A stretch of DNA of 64,000 bases, taken from assembly GCA_003635265.1 (NCBI GenBank), contig PYIZ01000033.1, forward strand, positions 62,001 through 126,000, given 5' to 3'. How positions within the stretch are numbered: the stretch's first letter is position 1; the number at the start of each line of letters is the position of its first letter. This DNA is from Candidatus Poribacteria bacterium (GTDB lineage Bacteria; Poribacteria; WGA-4E; PCPOR2b). Under the pieces are notes generated by a model. That model searched no databases. It had not been told where the DNA came from and was given only the letters and a program-made list of their open reading frames with translations. A program made the position numbers and the translations under genes. Below, piece by piece: positions 43,874 through 52,722 of this stretch.

Positions 43874-44716
43874 ATGATCGTTGATGTACACAGCCATTGC
43901 CTGCAGCCGGAACACATGAGCGAAGCCAACCATCGCGCCAACGAACGGGCAGGCTATCCGCCGATGCCACCACTCTCGCCTGAAACGTACCTTAAAGCGA
44001 TGGAGGTTGTTGACAAAGCGATTGTTTTCGGTGTGCGGGGTGTTTCTGCTGGAATGTATAGCCCGAACAATTTCACCGCTGAGTGGGTCAAACATGCACC
44101 AGACAAATTGATTGGCTTCGCCGCGATAGATCCAACCGAAGAGGACCATCTTGAAGAGGTTGACCGATGCGTGTCCGATTTGGGGCTGCGGGGGATTAAG
44201 CTCTATCCCATGCTAGGGCGATACGATCCCACTGATCCCACCGTCGCCTTTCCCTTATACGAAAAGGCGCAGCGGATGGGGTTGCCGATCTTGTCGCACA
44301 TGGGGACGCATCCGGGTCCCCGAGCGATGCTCAAATACAGTTTGCCGATATTGATTGATGAAGTTGCCCAAGCATTTCCCGACCTCAAGTTTATCATGGC
44401 CCACATGGCACACCCGTGGCAGCGAGATTGTGCCGTTGTCTTGCGCAAGCACCCGAATGTCTACGCGGATGTCTCCGGTGGTGGGTGGGTCCGTCCGTGG
44501 CAGGGATGGGAGGGGTTAATTGGCATGGTCGAGTGGGGTGTGACAGACAAGCTGCTTTTCGGCTCTGATTTTCCTTTATGGACACCGCAGGAGGGCATGG
44601 ACGGGCTGCGCCAGCTGAATGATCAACTTGAAGGTACGAAGCTGCCACGCATCCCGGAAGATGTGATCGAGGGGATCATCCACCGGGATTCACTTGCGCT
44701 TCTAGGATTGGAGTGA
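43874..44716 (+). CDS. Amidohydrolase-2 family metal-dependent hydrolase
   Basis: A 280-residue TIM-barrel hydrolase. N-terminal VDVHSHCLQ provides the HxH, SHMGTHPG the middle ligands, FIMAHMAHPWQ the next His, and LLFGSDFPLWT the catalytic Asp. It belongs to the decarboxylase/hydrolase group (ACMSD-like). GGAGG precedes the ATG. Position between a PhyH and a galactonate-dehydratase-like enzyme points to degradation of a carboxylated compound, but this is inference. Confidence 0.88.
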   Translation: MIVDVHSHCLQPEHMSEANHRANERAGYPPMPPLSPETYLKAMEVVDKAIVFGVRGVSAGMYSPNNFTAEWVKHAPDKLIGFAAIDPTEEDHLEEVDRCVSDLGLRGIKLYPMLGRYDPTDPTVAFPLYEKAQRMGLPILSHMGTHPGPRAMLKYSLPILIDEVAQAFPDLKFIMAHMAHPWQRDCAVVLRKHPNVYADVSGGGWVRPWQGWEGLIGMVEWGVTDKLLFGSDFPLWTPQEGMDGLRQLNDQLEGTKLPRIPEDVIEGIIHRDSLALLGLE

Positions 44717-44768
44717 TCAAGACTCTCCTCAGTGGATACCACGCAACACTTGAAAAAGGGCTGTTCAG

Positions 44769-45953
44769 ATGGAACGTATGCGCGTAACTGAAGTCAAAAC
44801 TTTTCTCGTCGGTGGAAGCTGGCGCAACTGGCTCATTGTGAAAATAGAGACCGATGCGGGCATCCACGGCGTCGGTGAAGCGACCCTTGAAGGCAAGTCA
44901 AAAACGGTCGAAGGTGCGGTAGTTGAATTAACGCGCTACATCGTTGGCAAGGATCCCTTTGCTATAGAGAAGCATTTTCAGGAGATGTACCGGCGGGCGT
45001 TCTACGCCGGTGGGGAGGTGTTGACCAGCGCAATCAGCGGTGTCGAGACCGCACTGTGGGATATCAAGGGCAAGGCACTTGGTGTGCCGGTATACGAACT
45101 GCTCGGCGGTCGCACACGCGATCGGATCAAGCTGTACGCCAACGCATGGTATCGGCAAGGCATGAGTCCCGAAGAATTTGAGGAGGCGGCGAAAGAGATC
45201 GTGAAACTTGGTGCGAAAGGATTGAAGTTTAATCCTTGGGGCGGACGTTCCGGCATCGATTTCTATCGGTTGGATAACAATATCCTGAACACCGGGATTG
45301 AAGCTGTGGCAGCGGTTCGGGGAGCGGTTGGACCGGATATCGACCTGTACATTGATTGCAACGGGATATTCAACACCGCCGCCAACGCGGTTCGAGCGGC
45401 TAAGGGTGTCGAGCAGTACAATATCAGCTTCTTTGAAGAACCTGTTCCCCACGAAAATCTTGACGCAATGGCTTATGTGCGAAGCAAGATAGACATCCCC
45501 GTTGCCACAGGTGAACGATTGTTCACCATCTTCAGTTTTCAGCAGCTGCTTGAACGTGGCGGCGCAGACATCGTTCAGCCGGATATGTCACACTGCGGTG
45601 GGATGCTGGAGGCGCGAAAGATTGCCGCAATCGCAGATTCACACTATGCGGCATTCGCGCCGCACAACCCTAACGGCGAGGTATCCTACGCTTCCTCTGT
45701 TCAGCTCGCTGCGTGCGTTCCAAACTTTTTGGTATTAGAGCACTTTCCGCCCGAACCGTGGCGCTTCGACGTTTGCATGAATCCGATGGTCGTCGAGGAT
45801 GGCTGGCTTGAAATTCCAGACCGTCCGGGATTGGGCGTCGAATTTAACGAGGAGGCCGCGCTGGAACATCCCTATGAACCGATTGACCTCTATAACCTAC
45901 ACCGTCCAGAGCTACAACAGAAGGCGCCCCGATATGCTGGGAAACTGCGTTGA
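44769..45953 (+). CDS. Enolase-superfamily dehydratase (galactonate dehydratase-like)
   Basis: A 394-residue MR/MLE enzyme resembling the D-galactonate dehydratase group. It has LKFNPWGG for the catalytic Lys region, metal ligands at YIDCNG (Asp), FFEEPVP (Glu) and VATGERLF (Glu), and the acid/base His in FAPHNPNGEVSYASS. The start is MERMRVTEVKTFLVGG. Sugar-acid dehydration to a 2-keto-3-deoxy acid is the usual reaction; the exact sugar acid cannot be read. Ends 11 bases before the MITE-like element. Confidence 0.87.
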   Translation: MERMRVTEVKTFLVGGSWRNWLIVKIETDAGIHGVGEATLEGKSKTVEGAVVELTRYIVGKDPFAIEKHFQEMYRRAFYAGGEVLTSAISGVETALWDIKGKALGVPVYELLGGRTRDRIKLYANAWYRQGMSPEEFEEAAKEIVKLGAKGLKFNPWGGRSGIDFYRLDNNILNTGIEAVAAVRGAVGPDIDLYIDCNGIFNTAANAVRAAKGVEQYNISFFEEPVPHENLDAMAYVRSKIDIPVATGERLFTIFSFQQLLERGGADIVQPDMSHCGGMLEARKIAAIADSHYAAFAPHNPNGEVSYASSVQLAACVPNFLVLEHFPPEPWRFDVCMNPMVVEDGWLEIPDRPGLGVEFNEEAALEHPYEPIDLYNLHRPELQQKAPRYAGKLR

Positions 45954-45964
45954 TATATCCGATT

Positions 45965-46110
45965 GGCTTATGTAAAAAGAGAATGCAAAACACAAAAAGC
46001 GTGAAACGTGATGCGTGAAACGTGAAAATCACCCGTTCATTGGTTCATTAATGAACGAGTGAACTAATGAACTCAAGCGGTTTCTATTGCACGATTTCTT
46101 AACATAAGTC
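45965..46110. mobile_element. MITE-like element, full copy (about 146 bp)
   Basis: Left end GGCTTATGTAAAAAGAG pairs imperfectly with right end TTTCTTAACATAAGTC. The outermost CTTATGT/ACATAAG is perfect. The interior has the CGTGAAACGTGATGCGTG block and a run of GTTCATTAATGAAC-type words. A second full copy in the opposite orientation is at 59683-59832, with the same order of blocks and the same ends. No reading frame. No clear target-site duplication can be picked out by eye. Confidence 0.75.
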
Positions 46111-46162
46111 TTGCGTTTTTTCCTTGATCTTCCGTCAGAAATTGGCTATCTTTTAATTGCTA

Positions 46163-46190
46163 TTGGCATACCAGTCCAAAATCGTATGAT
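46163..46190 (+). promoter_or_regulatory. Putative promoter of the HicB-like gene
   Basis: TTGGCA (46163-46168) and TATGAT (46185-46190), spacer 16 bases. AAGGGAA follows before the ATG at 46216. Confidence 0.5.
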
Positions 46191-46215
46191 TTAGTAGAAA
46201 TGAAAGGGAATTGTC

Positions 46216-46401
46216 ATGATGCACCAAGCTGTGACCTCCGATCAAAACATTAAGCCAATGAGAAAGGTGCAAGAGTACGTCTATTGGCAAGATGGAGAAA
46301 TGTACCTCGGATACCTTAAAGAATATCCGGATCATTGGACACAAGGTGAAACAATAGGAGAATTGGAAGAAAACCTTCTCGATATTTATGATATTCTATA
46401 A
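46216..46401 (+). CDS. HicB-like domain protein without a HicA partner
   Basis: 61 residues. The core VQEYVYWQDGEMYLGYLKEY with PDHWTQGETIGELEENLLDI is the partial RNase-H-like fold of HicB antitoxins. The C-terminal DNA-binding domain of full HicB proteins is missing. No HicA-type toxin frame is adjacent. It has its own promoter and a good terminator downstream, so it appears to be a free-standing gene. Could be an orphan antitoxin or a regulator. Confidence 0.7.
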   Translation: MMHQAVTSDQNIKPMRKVQEYVYWQDGEMYLGYLKEYPDHWTQGETIGELEENLLDIYDIL

Positions 46402-46452
46402 GCCATATATTTCCTGATTATATAAACTCTTGGTGGCATAACTCCTAACTTT

Positions 46453-46493
46453 ACCCCCGCTCTGAATTGCACCGATAACGGGGGTTTTCTTTG
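46453..46493 (+). terminator. Rho-independent terminator after the HicB-like gene
   Basis: ACCCCCG (46453-46459) pairs with CGGGGGT (46479-46485), giving a 7-bp GC-rich stem, followed by TTTTCTTTG. Confidence 0.85.
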
Positions 46494-46534
46494 TATCTCT
46501 GTCATATTTGGAAGGAACTGGAGATATCATTTAG

Positions 46535-46648
46535 CTCAAGTCCAAAGAGGTTGCGATGATTAAGTTGTTGACCTCTGCCGAAGGACGGTCGATTTATGAA
46601 AAGCTGGGTTTTGAATCCTCAAATGAGATGGTGTTGTTGTGTGAATGA
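46535..46648 (+). pseudogene. C-terminal fragment of a GNAT acetyltransferase
   Basis: The frame, best seen from the ATG at 46556, reads KLLTSAEGRSIYEKLGFESS and then NEMVLLCE before the stop at 46648. This is the final strand-helix-strand of a GNAT N-acetyltransferase (the LYxxLGF motif). A TAG stop lies just upstream at 46532, and no acetyl-CoA-binding segment precedes it. Only the last 30 or so residues survive, next to a terminator and a MITE-like element, so the rest was probably deleted by rearrangement. Confidence 0.65.
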
Positions 46649-46676
46649 ACGGTTTTAGAGAAAGGATCCGCCCGCT

Positions 46677-47453
46677 ATGCTTGATGTTGAAATCATAGAT
46701 CCCACTGAGGTTGAAAGAGCAGCAGCTATCTTCCATCGTGATGGGTTTGTTCCCATCAAGGATGCGCTTAACCCCGAACAGCTTGCGTATGCCCAATCGG
46801 GTGCAGCCCGCGTCATCGCGCAGCAGATGAGGGACATTCCACTTGAGGAGGCAAACCGGGGATATGCCCGCTACTCCTTCGGTCCACAGCTGCATCACCC
46901 GGAATGGGTTCAACTTATCGATCTGCCGACCATTCTGCCGATAGTGGATGCGATTTGGGGGAGTTCCGATTACATCTGTTCCGGCGGCGGAGGTGACTAC
47001 TCCACGCCCGGTGCGAAGGAGCAACACTTACACGCCGATGTCAGAGATGTTTTCAACGATCCATTGGGGCTAGTGACAATCCAGGAGGTGCCGACGCCGT
47101 ATATTGTCGTCAACTTCCTGATGGTTGAGTTCAAAAAAATTAACGGCGCCATTCGGTTTGTGCCCGGGACGCATCGGACTCGGCAGCCGGTTCCAAGGAT
47201 GGAAGAGGAACCTGACCGTATGAAGGAGTCAATCATCTGTGCCCCACCCGGAACAGCACTCATCCGAGATGTACGCTGTTGGCACGGTGGCACTGCCAAC
47301 AATTCCGACGAAATCCGCCCGATGACCAGCGTTGGATATTTCGCACCTTGGTTCCGCCTGCCCAATCTGGAGCGCTCGCTCCCGCGCCCACTCTATGAAA
47401 CGTTGTCCCCGCGTGGTAAGGAACTGGCTCGGTTTATCGTTCAACCTAATTAA
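46677..47453 (+). CDS. Phytanoyl-CoA dioxygenase (PhyH) family protein
   Basis: A 258-residue PhyH-like protein with iron ligands H119 and D121 (HLHADVRD), IRFVPGTHRTR as the central turn, and the distal His in RCWHGGTANNS, with a later Arg in the EIRPMTSVGY strand. The GGGGDYSTPG loop before HxD is glycine-rich. It lies 28 bases after the GNAT remnant and 62 before a sialidase-like gene, and may be cotranscribed with it. Substrate unknown. Confidence 0.87.
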   Translation: MLDVEIIDPTEVERAAAIFHRDGFVPIKDALNPEQLAYAQSGAARVIAQQMRDIPLEEANRGYARYSFGPQLHHPEWVQLIDLPTILPIVDAIWGSSDYICSGGGGDYSTPGAKEQHLHADVRDVFNDPLGLVTIQEVPTPYIVVNFLMVEFKKINGAIRFVPGTHRTRQPVPRMEEEPDRMKESIICAPPGTALIRDVRCWHGGTANNSDEIRPMTSVGYFAPWFRLPNLERSLPRPLYETLSPRGKELARFIVQPN

Positions 47454-47515
47454 CGTGCGTTATTGACCGCTATTTGGATTTGCTCTCAAGCGATTGAGAA
47501 AAAGGAGATCGACCG

Positions 47516-48565
47516 ATGAACGCTCTTGATTTACGTCAACTTCTCGGTGCATCCGAGGTTTATCTCTGCCACGATGAGGGCTACTTTCCCGTCCTGATCA
47601 ATCCGCAAGGGGAAGAGATCCTCGCTGTCTTGCGGGGCGGTGCGGGGCATGTGGGTATCACCGGACGCTTAGATGCGGTGCGCTCGCTGGATGGCGGCAA
47701 AACATGGGAGACACCGATTGTTATTGTCGATACTGAAGTAGATGACCGCAATCCGGCGATTGGTCAAGCGCCCGATGGGACGGTTATTCTTGCCTACCAT
47801 GCCCAAGGTTCCTATAATGAAGATGGGAGTTGGTCGCGGGACTTGCGCCGTGTCCAGATGCGTGTCACACGATCCCACGATGGCGGTGCAACATGGGAGA
47901 CGTCCCAACCGCTCAACTTCACGCCGATGGAGAAACACTCTGCCTACGGTCGAATCTGCACCTTGACTGATGGAACGATGCTCCTGCCGATTTACGGGAG
48001 TGCTATTGGAGAAACTGAACGGACGGACGACTGTGCTTACATCTTGCGGTCGCACGACAACGGGCAAACGTGGGGAGATCCCACTTTGATTGCTACGGGT
48101 TACAACGAAACGGGACTCATCTTGTTGCCCAACGGCGATTTGGTGGCTGCCATGCGCTCCGGCGATCAACGCGCCCTTTTAGCGGTGTCCCGTTCCGCCG
48201 ATGGCGGCGGGACATGGACCGAGCCGATCCCCGTTACTAATGATCGTGAGCATCCTGCTGATTTGACGCTGCTTTCTAACGGTTGGCTAATCCTGTTCTT
48301 TGGTGTGCGGCATGAGCCGCATGGTGTGGCTGCACTCGTCAGCAAGGATGACGGACGAACTTGGGATGGACGGAGGTTGATCGTTTGTGATGACCTTGGT
48401 GACAATGATTTGGGCTATCCTTCCACAGTTAAGTTGGATGACCGCCTCGTGACAGTCTACTACAGTGCGCCGCGACGGTGGGATGAACCAGACTTTCGTG
48501 GTGAGGGTACTTTTGCACGTGCGTTGCTTTACAGCGAAAGCGCGCTGTTAGCGGCGATAGCGTAA
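47516..48565 (+). CDS. Sialidase-like BNR/Asp-box protein
   Basis: A 349-residue propeller with five Asp-boxes: SLDGGKTWET, SHDGGATWET, SHDNGQTWGD, SADGGGTWTE and SKDDGRTWDG. GYFPVLINPQGEEIL replaces the usual N-terminal arginine-containing strand. No signal peptide. A sialidase, a related glycosidase or a sugar-binding protein are all possible. AAAAAGGAGA precedes the ATG. Pairs with a PhyH gene upstream, as does the gene at 36758. Confidence 0.8.
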   Translation: MNALDLRQLLGASEVYLCHDEGYFPVLINPQGEEILAVLRGGAGHVGITGRLDAVRSLDGGKTWETPIVIVDTEVDDRNPAIGQAPDGTVILAYHAQGSYNEDGSWSRDLRRVQMRVTRSHDGGATWETSQPLNFTPMEKHSAYGRICTLTDGTMLLPIYGSAIGETERTDDCAYILRSHDNGQTWGDPTLIATGYNETGLILLPNGDLVAAMRSGDQRALLAVSRSADGGGTWTEPIPVTNDREHPADLTLLSNGWLILFFGVRHEPHGVAALVSKDDGRTWDGRRLIVCDDLGDNDLGYPSTVKLDDRLVTVYYSAPRRWDEPDFRGEGTFARALLYSESALLAAIA

Positions 48566-48629
48566 GACCTGACATTACACAAGTTGCTACCTGTTACCCC
48601 GCTTGGGCAGAAGCAAGGAGGGTTGCAAG

Positions 48630-50681
48630 ATGAATGACCAACAAAAGACAAAGGAGCAACTCATTGATGAGTTAGCGACCATGCGTCAGCGTGTCACTGA
48701 ATTAGAACAGGTGGAGACGCGGTATAAGGGTACTTTGGAGAGTTTGGAACAGTCCGGGAGAACCTATTACGATCTCTACGATAACGCGCCGGATATGTTT
48801 GTCTTCGTCGATGCGAAGACAGCCAACATCATTCGATGCAATCAGGCGGTAGTCCAGACGTTGGGCTACACAAGAGAAGAGATTATCGGTCATTCTATCT
48901 TCGAGAGGTATCATCCAGATTGTATAGAAGACGCACACAAGGTGTTCCAATCCTTTGTGGAAACCGGTGAAGTCAATGATGCTGAACTTGTGTTGAAGCG
49001 GAAAGACGGAAGCAAAATTGATGTGAGTTTGAACGCATCATCGGTTCGCGATGACGAGGGAAATGTCCTCTACAGTAGGTCAGTATGGCGTAACATCACC
49101 CGGCATAAGCGGGCAGTGAAAGCTTTACGGCGGAGCGAAACACGATACCGTACCCTTTTTGGTGAATCAAGAGATGCTGTTTATATGAACACCCGCGAAG
49201 GCAAAATCCTCGATATCAATCAGGCGGGGGTAGATCTTCTTGGCTATCCCCGCGATGAGCTAATCGGAATGAACGTGCGAAAGCTGTACGTCCATCCCGA
49301 AGAGCGAAGCGTATTTCAACGGGAGATTGAGCGACAGGGATCGGTGAGAGACTATGAGTTGAAATTCCGAAGGAAAGATGGAACGCAGATAGACTGCTTG
49401 GTCACTTCGACGGTGCGGCGTGCAGCCGACGGAACCGTGTTGGGGTATCAAGGCATTATCCGAGACATCACCGAGCAGATGAAGGCAGAAAAGGCACTCC
49501 ACGAAAGCGAGCAGCGATTCCGCCAACTAGCAGAGAATCTGCGCGAAGTCTTCTGGTTGAGTTCTCTCGATAGCAGACAAATCTATTTTATCAATCCTGC
49601 GTATGAGGAGATTTGGGGGCGCAGCCGAGAAAGTCTGATATCGCAGCCGGAGTCTTGGTTAGAAACGATTCACCCAGAGGACCGGGAGGAGGTCCTTGCC
49701 AACCTCGAGAAACAGAGCCGTGGCGAATTCGTTGAATATGAGTATCGGATTGTGCGCCCCGATGGTGAAATTCGCTGGATCGAAGCCCATGTTTTTCCAG
49801 TGCGCAACGAAGAGGGGGAGATTTACCGCTGCGCAGGAAGCGCACAGGAGATTACTAAACGCAAACGAGCAGAGGGGTTAGCAGAATCTCAGCAGCAACA
49901 GTTAATTCAGGCGGATAAAATGGCATCGCTGGGGATTTTGGTATCCGGGGTTGCGCATGAAATCAATAACCCGAATAACTTCATCATGCTTAACGGCGAA
50001 ATCCTCTCCATGGCTTGGCAGAATGTGATGCCAATCCTCCAAAAATACTACGAAGAGAATGGCGATTTTCTTCTAGCGGGCATGCCTTACAGCCGAGCAC
50101 ACCAGAAAATTGCTCAACTGATTTCGGGTATATCGGAGGGTGCCACGCGCATCGGTAAAATTGTCGAGGCACTCGGAGGTTTTGCCCGTCAGGATGCAGG
50201 CGATTTGGATCAGCAGGTTGATCCAAATGCGGTCGTCGAATCCGCAATGGTTATTGTGAACAATCTAATAAAAAAATCGACCCATCATCCTTCTGTGGAG
50301 TTAGCGGAAGACCTTCCCCAAATTCGAGGGAACCCGCAGCAGCTTGAGCAAGTTATTATCAATTTAATTACCAATTCATGTCAAGCCCTTCAGTCGCCCC
50401 AGAAATCGCTGTTTGTTTCAACGTGGTACAATGAAACGGCTGACCTAATTACCATCAGGGTCCGAGATGAGGGGGAAGGGATCCCTCCTGAAAATTTGAA
50501 TCATATTATCGAGCCCTTTTTCACGACCAAGCGGGACGCCGGGGGCACAGGTCTGGGTCTGTCGGTTTCTTATAATATCGTGAAGAACCATGGTGGACAT
50601 CTACATTTCACTTCAAGATTTGGCAGGGGCACAACCGCTACTGTTATGTTGCCCGTGTCTCGCCGAAGTATGCTAGATTAG
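48630..50681 (+). CDS. PAS-domain sensor histidine kinase
   Basis: A 683-residue soluble kinase; no membrane helix is visible. A short coiled coil (KEQLIDELATMRQRVTELEQ) leads into three PAS/PAC modules, each with a GxIxxxN-like core and a C-terminal RDITE or NITRH, RDITEQ and AQEITK segment. The DHp helix carries the phospho-His in SGVAHEINNPNNF near residue 443. The ATPase domain has NLITNSCQAL, DEGEGIP and GGTGLGLSVSYNIV. Probably paired with the regulator at 50802. The first listed frame start at 48603 is upstream of the AAGGAGGG; ATG 48630 is preferred. Confidence 0.92.
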   Translation: MNDQQKTKEQLIDELATMRQRVTELEQVETRYKGTLESLEQSGRTYYDLYDNAPDMFVFVDAKTANIIRCNQAVVQTLGYTREEIIGHSIFERYHPDCIEDAHKVFQSFVETGEVNDAELVLKRKDGSKIDVSLNASSVRDDEGNVLYSRSVWRNITRHKRAVKALRRSETRYRTLFGESRDAVYMNTREGKILDINQAGVDLLGYPRDELIGMNVRKLYVHPEERSVFQREIERQGSVRDYELKFRRKDGTQIDCLVTSTVRRAADGTVLGYQGIIRDITEQMKAEKALHESEQRFRQLAENLREVFWLSSLDSRQIYFINPAYEEIWGRSRESLISQPESWLETIHPEDREEVLANLEKQSRGEFVEYEYRIVRPDGEIRWIEAHVFPVRNEEGEIYRCAGSAQEITKRKRAEGLAESQQQQLIQADKMASLGILVSGVAHEINNPNNFIMLNGEILSMAWQNVMPILQKYYEENGDFLLAGMPYSRAHQKIAQLISGISEGATRIGKIVEALGGFARQDAGDLDQQVDPNAVVESAMVIVNNLIKKSTHHPSVELAEDLPQIRGNPQQLEQVIINLITNSCQALQSPQKSLFVSTWYNETADLITIRVRDEGEGIPPENLNHIIEPFFTTKRDAGGTGLGLSVSYNIVKNHGGHLHFTSRFGRGTTATVMLPVSRRSMLD

Positions 50682-50695
50682 GGGTTACTTTTTTC

Positions 50696-50785
50696 GGCTC
50701 ATGTTAAAAAAATCGCGCACCAGCAACCGATTTAGTACATTAGTTCATTTTTCACGTTTCACACATCACGTTTCACGCTCTTTTG
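50696..50785. mobile_element. MITE-like element, truncated copy
   Basis: Begins GGCTCATGTTAAAAAAATCG, the same end as the other copies, and continues through TTAGTACATTAGTTCATT to CACGTTTCACACATCACG. The far terminal repeat is missing or diverged. It fills the gap between the histidine kinase and its response regulator, so it may alter expression of the latter. Confidence 0.7.
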
Positions 50786-50801
50786 GAATGGAGATGAGTG
50801 C

Positions 50802-52244
50802 ATGAATTCAACCACTTTTCCTGCCCTCCCTGTTTTACTAGTAGATGACGAATCACAGTTCCTGTTCAGTGCGAGTTTAAGCCTGAATTCGGAGGGCATT
50901 GACAATGTTGTGCAATGCCAAGATAGCCGTGAGGTAATGTCAATCCTCTCCGAAGGGGACTTTTCTGCCGTTGTGTTGGATATGCTGATGCCCCATCTGT
51001 CCGGTTGGGAACTACTCCCAACGATTGTGCGTGATTTTCCAGATATTCCCGTTATCATCATCACGGCGGTCAATGAGGTTAAAACAGCCGTTGACTGTAT
51101 GAAGGAAGGGACCTTTGATTACTTGGTGAAACCGGTGGACAAGGTGCGCCTAGTAACAACAGTTCAGCGAGCAATAGAAGTCCGGGAGTTACGCAACGAG
51201 AACACCCGGCTCAAGGACTATCTGCTTTCGGACAAGCTGGAGCAGCCTGATGTGTTTTCGGAGATTATCACCCAAAACCCCGTCATGCGATCGATCTTTC
51301 AATATATCGAGGCGATCGCCGAAAATCCGTTGCCAGTGCTAATCACCGGAGAGACTGGCGTGGGTAAGGAGTTGGTTGCCAAATCCCTCCACCGACTCAG
51401 TGAGCGGACCGGTGACTTGGTTACAGTCAATGTGGCAGGGTTGGACGACCACCTATTTGCAGATACCCTCTTTGGGCACAAAAAGGGAGCGTTTACTGGT
51501 GCGGATGCAGCGCGTGACGGATTGGTAGAGCAGGCATCCGGGGGAACACTATTTTTAGACGAAATAGGAGATCTCAGGATAGAATCGCAGGTTAAGTTGC
51601 TCCGCCTTTTGCAGGAGGGGAAGTACTATCCGCTGGGCGAGGATGTGCCGAAATTGACCGATGCTCGAATTATCGTTGCAACGAATCGGGATATTGATGC
51701 TTTAATGCAGGCAGAAACATTTCGCAGAGACCTGTACTATCGACTCCAAACACATCATATTCACGTGCCACCGCTTCGTGACCGACGGGATGACTTGCCC
51801 TTACTGGTCGAATACTTTCTTAATAAAGCGGCAAGACAACTTGATAAGACTAAGCCGATGGTCCCTCCAGAATTTTTTACGCTGCTTGGCGTTTATCACT
51901 TCCCCGGTAATATCCGGGAACTTGAGAGCATGATTTTTGATGCGGTCAGCAGACATAAGCGCGGTGTGCTCTCCATGAAATCCTTCAAGACCAAAATCGG
52001 TAACCAAGACCTCGTGGATCAAGGAGGCGAAGCCGGGAATGGTCGAGAAAGTGCGCTTCCATTCACAGATCTGCTGCCTACGTTGAATCAACTACCCGCC
52101 TTGAAAGATGCTGAGAAGCTACTTATTGACGAAGCCCTCAAACGTTCCGACGGGAACCAAACCATTGCCGCCCAACTTTTGGGGATGTCAAGACAGGCAT
52201 TACACAATCGTTTGAGCCGCGCCCGGAAGTCTATAACACAGTAA
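50802..52244 (+). CDS. NtrC-family sigma-54-dependent response regulator
   Basis: A 480-residue activator. The receiver domain has VLLVDDESQ, phospho-acceptor D60 in VVLDMLMPHLSGW, and the Lys of YLVKPVDK. The AAA+ domain has the Walker A GETGVGKE near residue 181, GAFTGAD, the loop that contacts sigma-54, and GGTLFLDEIGDL as Walker B. The C-terminal Fis-type helix-turn-helix is NQTIAAQLLGMSRQALHNRL. It pairs with the PAS kinase upstream. Target promoters are not identified. Confidence 0.93.
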   Translation: MNSTTFPALPVLLVDDESQFLFSASLSLNSEGIDNVVQCQDSREVMSILSEGDFSAVVLDMLMPHLSGWELLPTIVRDFPDIPVIIITAVNEVKTAVDCMKEGTFDYLVKPVDKVRLVTTVQRAIEVRELRNENTRLKDYLLSDKLEQPDVFSEIITQNPVMRSIFQYIEAIAENPLPVLITGETGVGKELVAKSLHRLSERTGDLVTVNVAGLDDHLFADTLFGHKKGAFTGADAARDGLVEQASGGTLFLDEIGDLRIESQVKLLRLLQEGKYYPLGEDVPKLTDARIIVATNRDIDALMQAETFRRDLYYRLQTHHIHVPPLRDRRDDLPLLVEYFLNKAARQLDKTKPMVPPEFFTLLGVYHFPGNIRELESMIFDAVSRHKRGVLSMKSFKTKIGNQDLVDQGGEAGNGRESALPFTDLLPTLNQLPALKDAEKLLIDEALKRSDGNQTIAAQLLGMSRQALHNRLSRARKSITQ

Positions 52245-52722
52245 AGTCAGCTAGCAACAAATTTTGTGTTGGTGATGCGGTGTGGGGAGAAATCATGATA
52301 CTCGCTGCGCCACGTCTATGACCAACACACATGGGCTAGATTTGTCCTCGAACGAGTTCTCAATACGTGTATTTCAGCCGCTCGGTGTCACGTCCGCCGC
52401 AGGTCGTTCGCCGCTGTAAATATCCATCCATTCTCCGACGACCGCCACCTCCGCAGATTCTAATCCCCGCCGTAGTTGTGGGTGTCCTCTGCCCGGTCTT
52501 GCGGCACATATCCTACCTTAGCTGCAACATATTTGCAGCTAAGGGGTGTAGAGGAGTATAACGGTGAATACCGCAAGATCAGGAGGTGCTTTTGTTATGC
52601 GCTGGGGCTTAATGCTGACGAGTCGGTGACGGTTGAGCCGATGTCGCGGTTGGAGATCCTTCGTGCACAATCGGATACCTCCTCTGGAAAGTCAGGAAAT
52701 TCCTCTACAAATAAGGAGAAAC
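52245..52722. other. 478-base non-coding gap containing a 12-bp perfect hairpin
   Basis: No convincing gene. At 52516-52544 CCTTAGCTGCAA and TTGCAGCTAAGG form a perfect 12-bp stem with a CATAT loop, flanked by partly complementary CTAC/GTAG bases. No T-run follows, so it is not a simple terminator. A plus-strand frame ending in SRLEILRAQSD could be a decayed gene remnant; this is weak. Confidence 0.5.
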
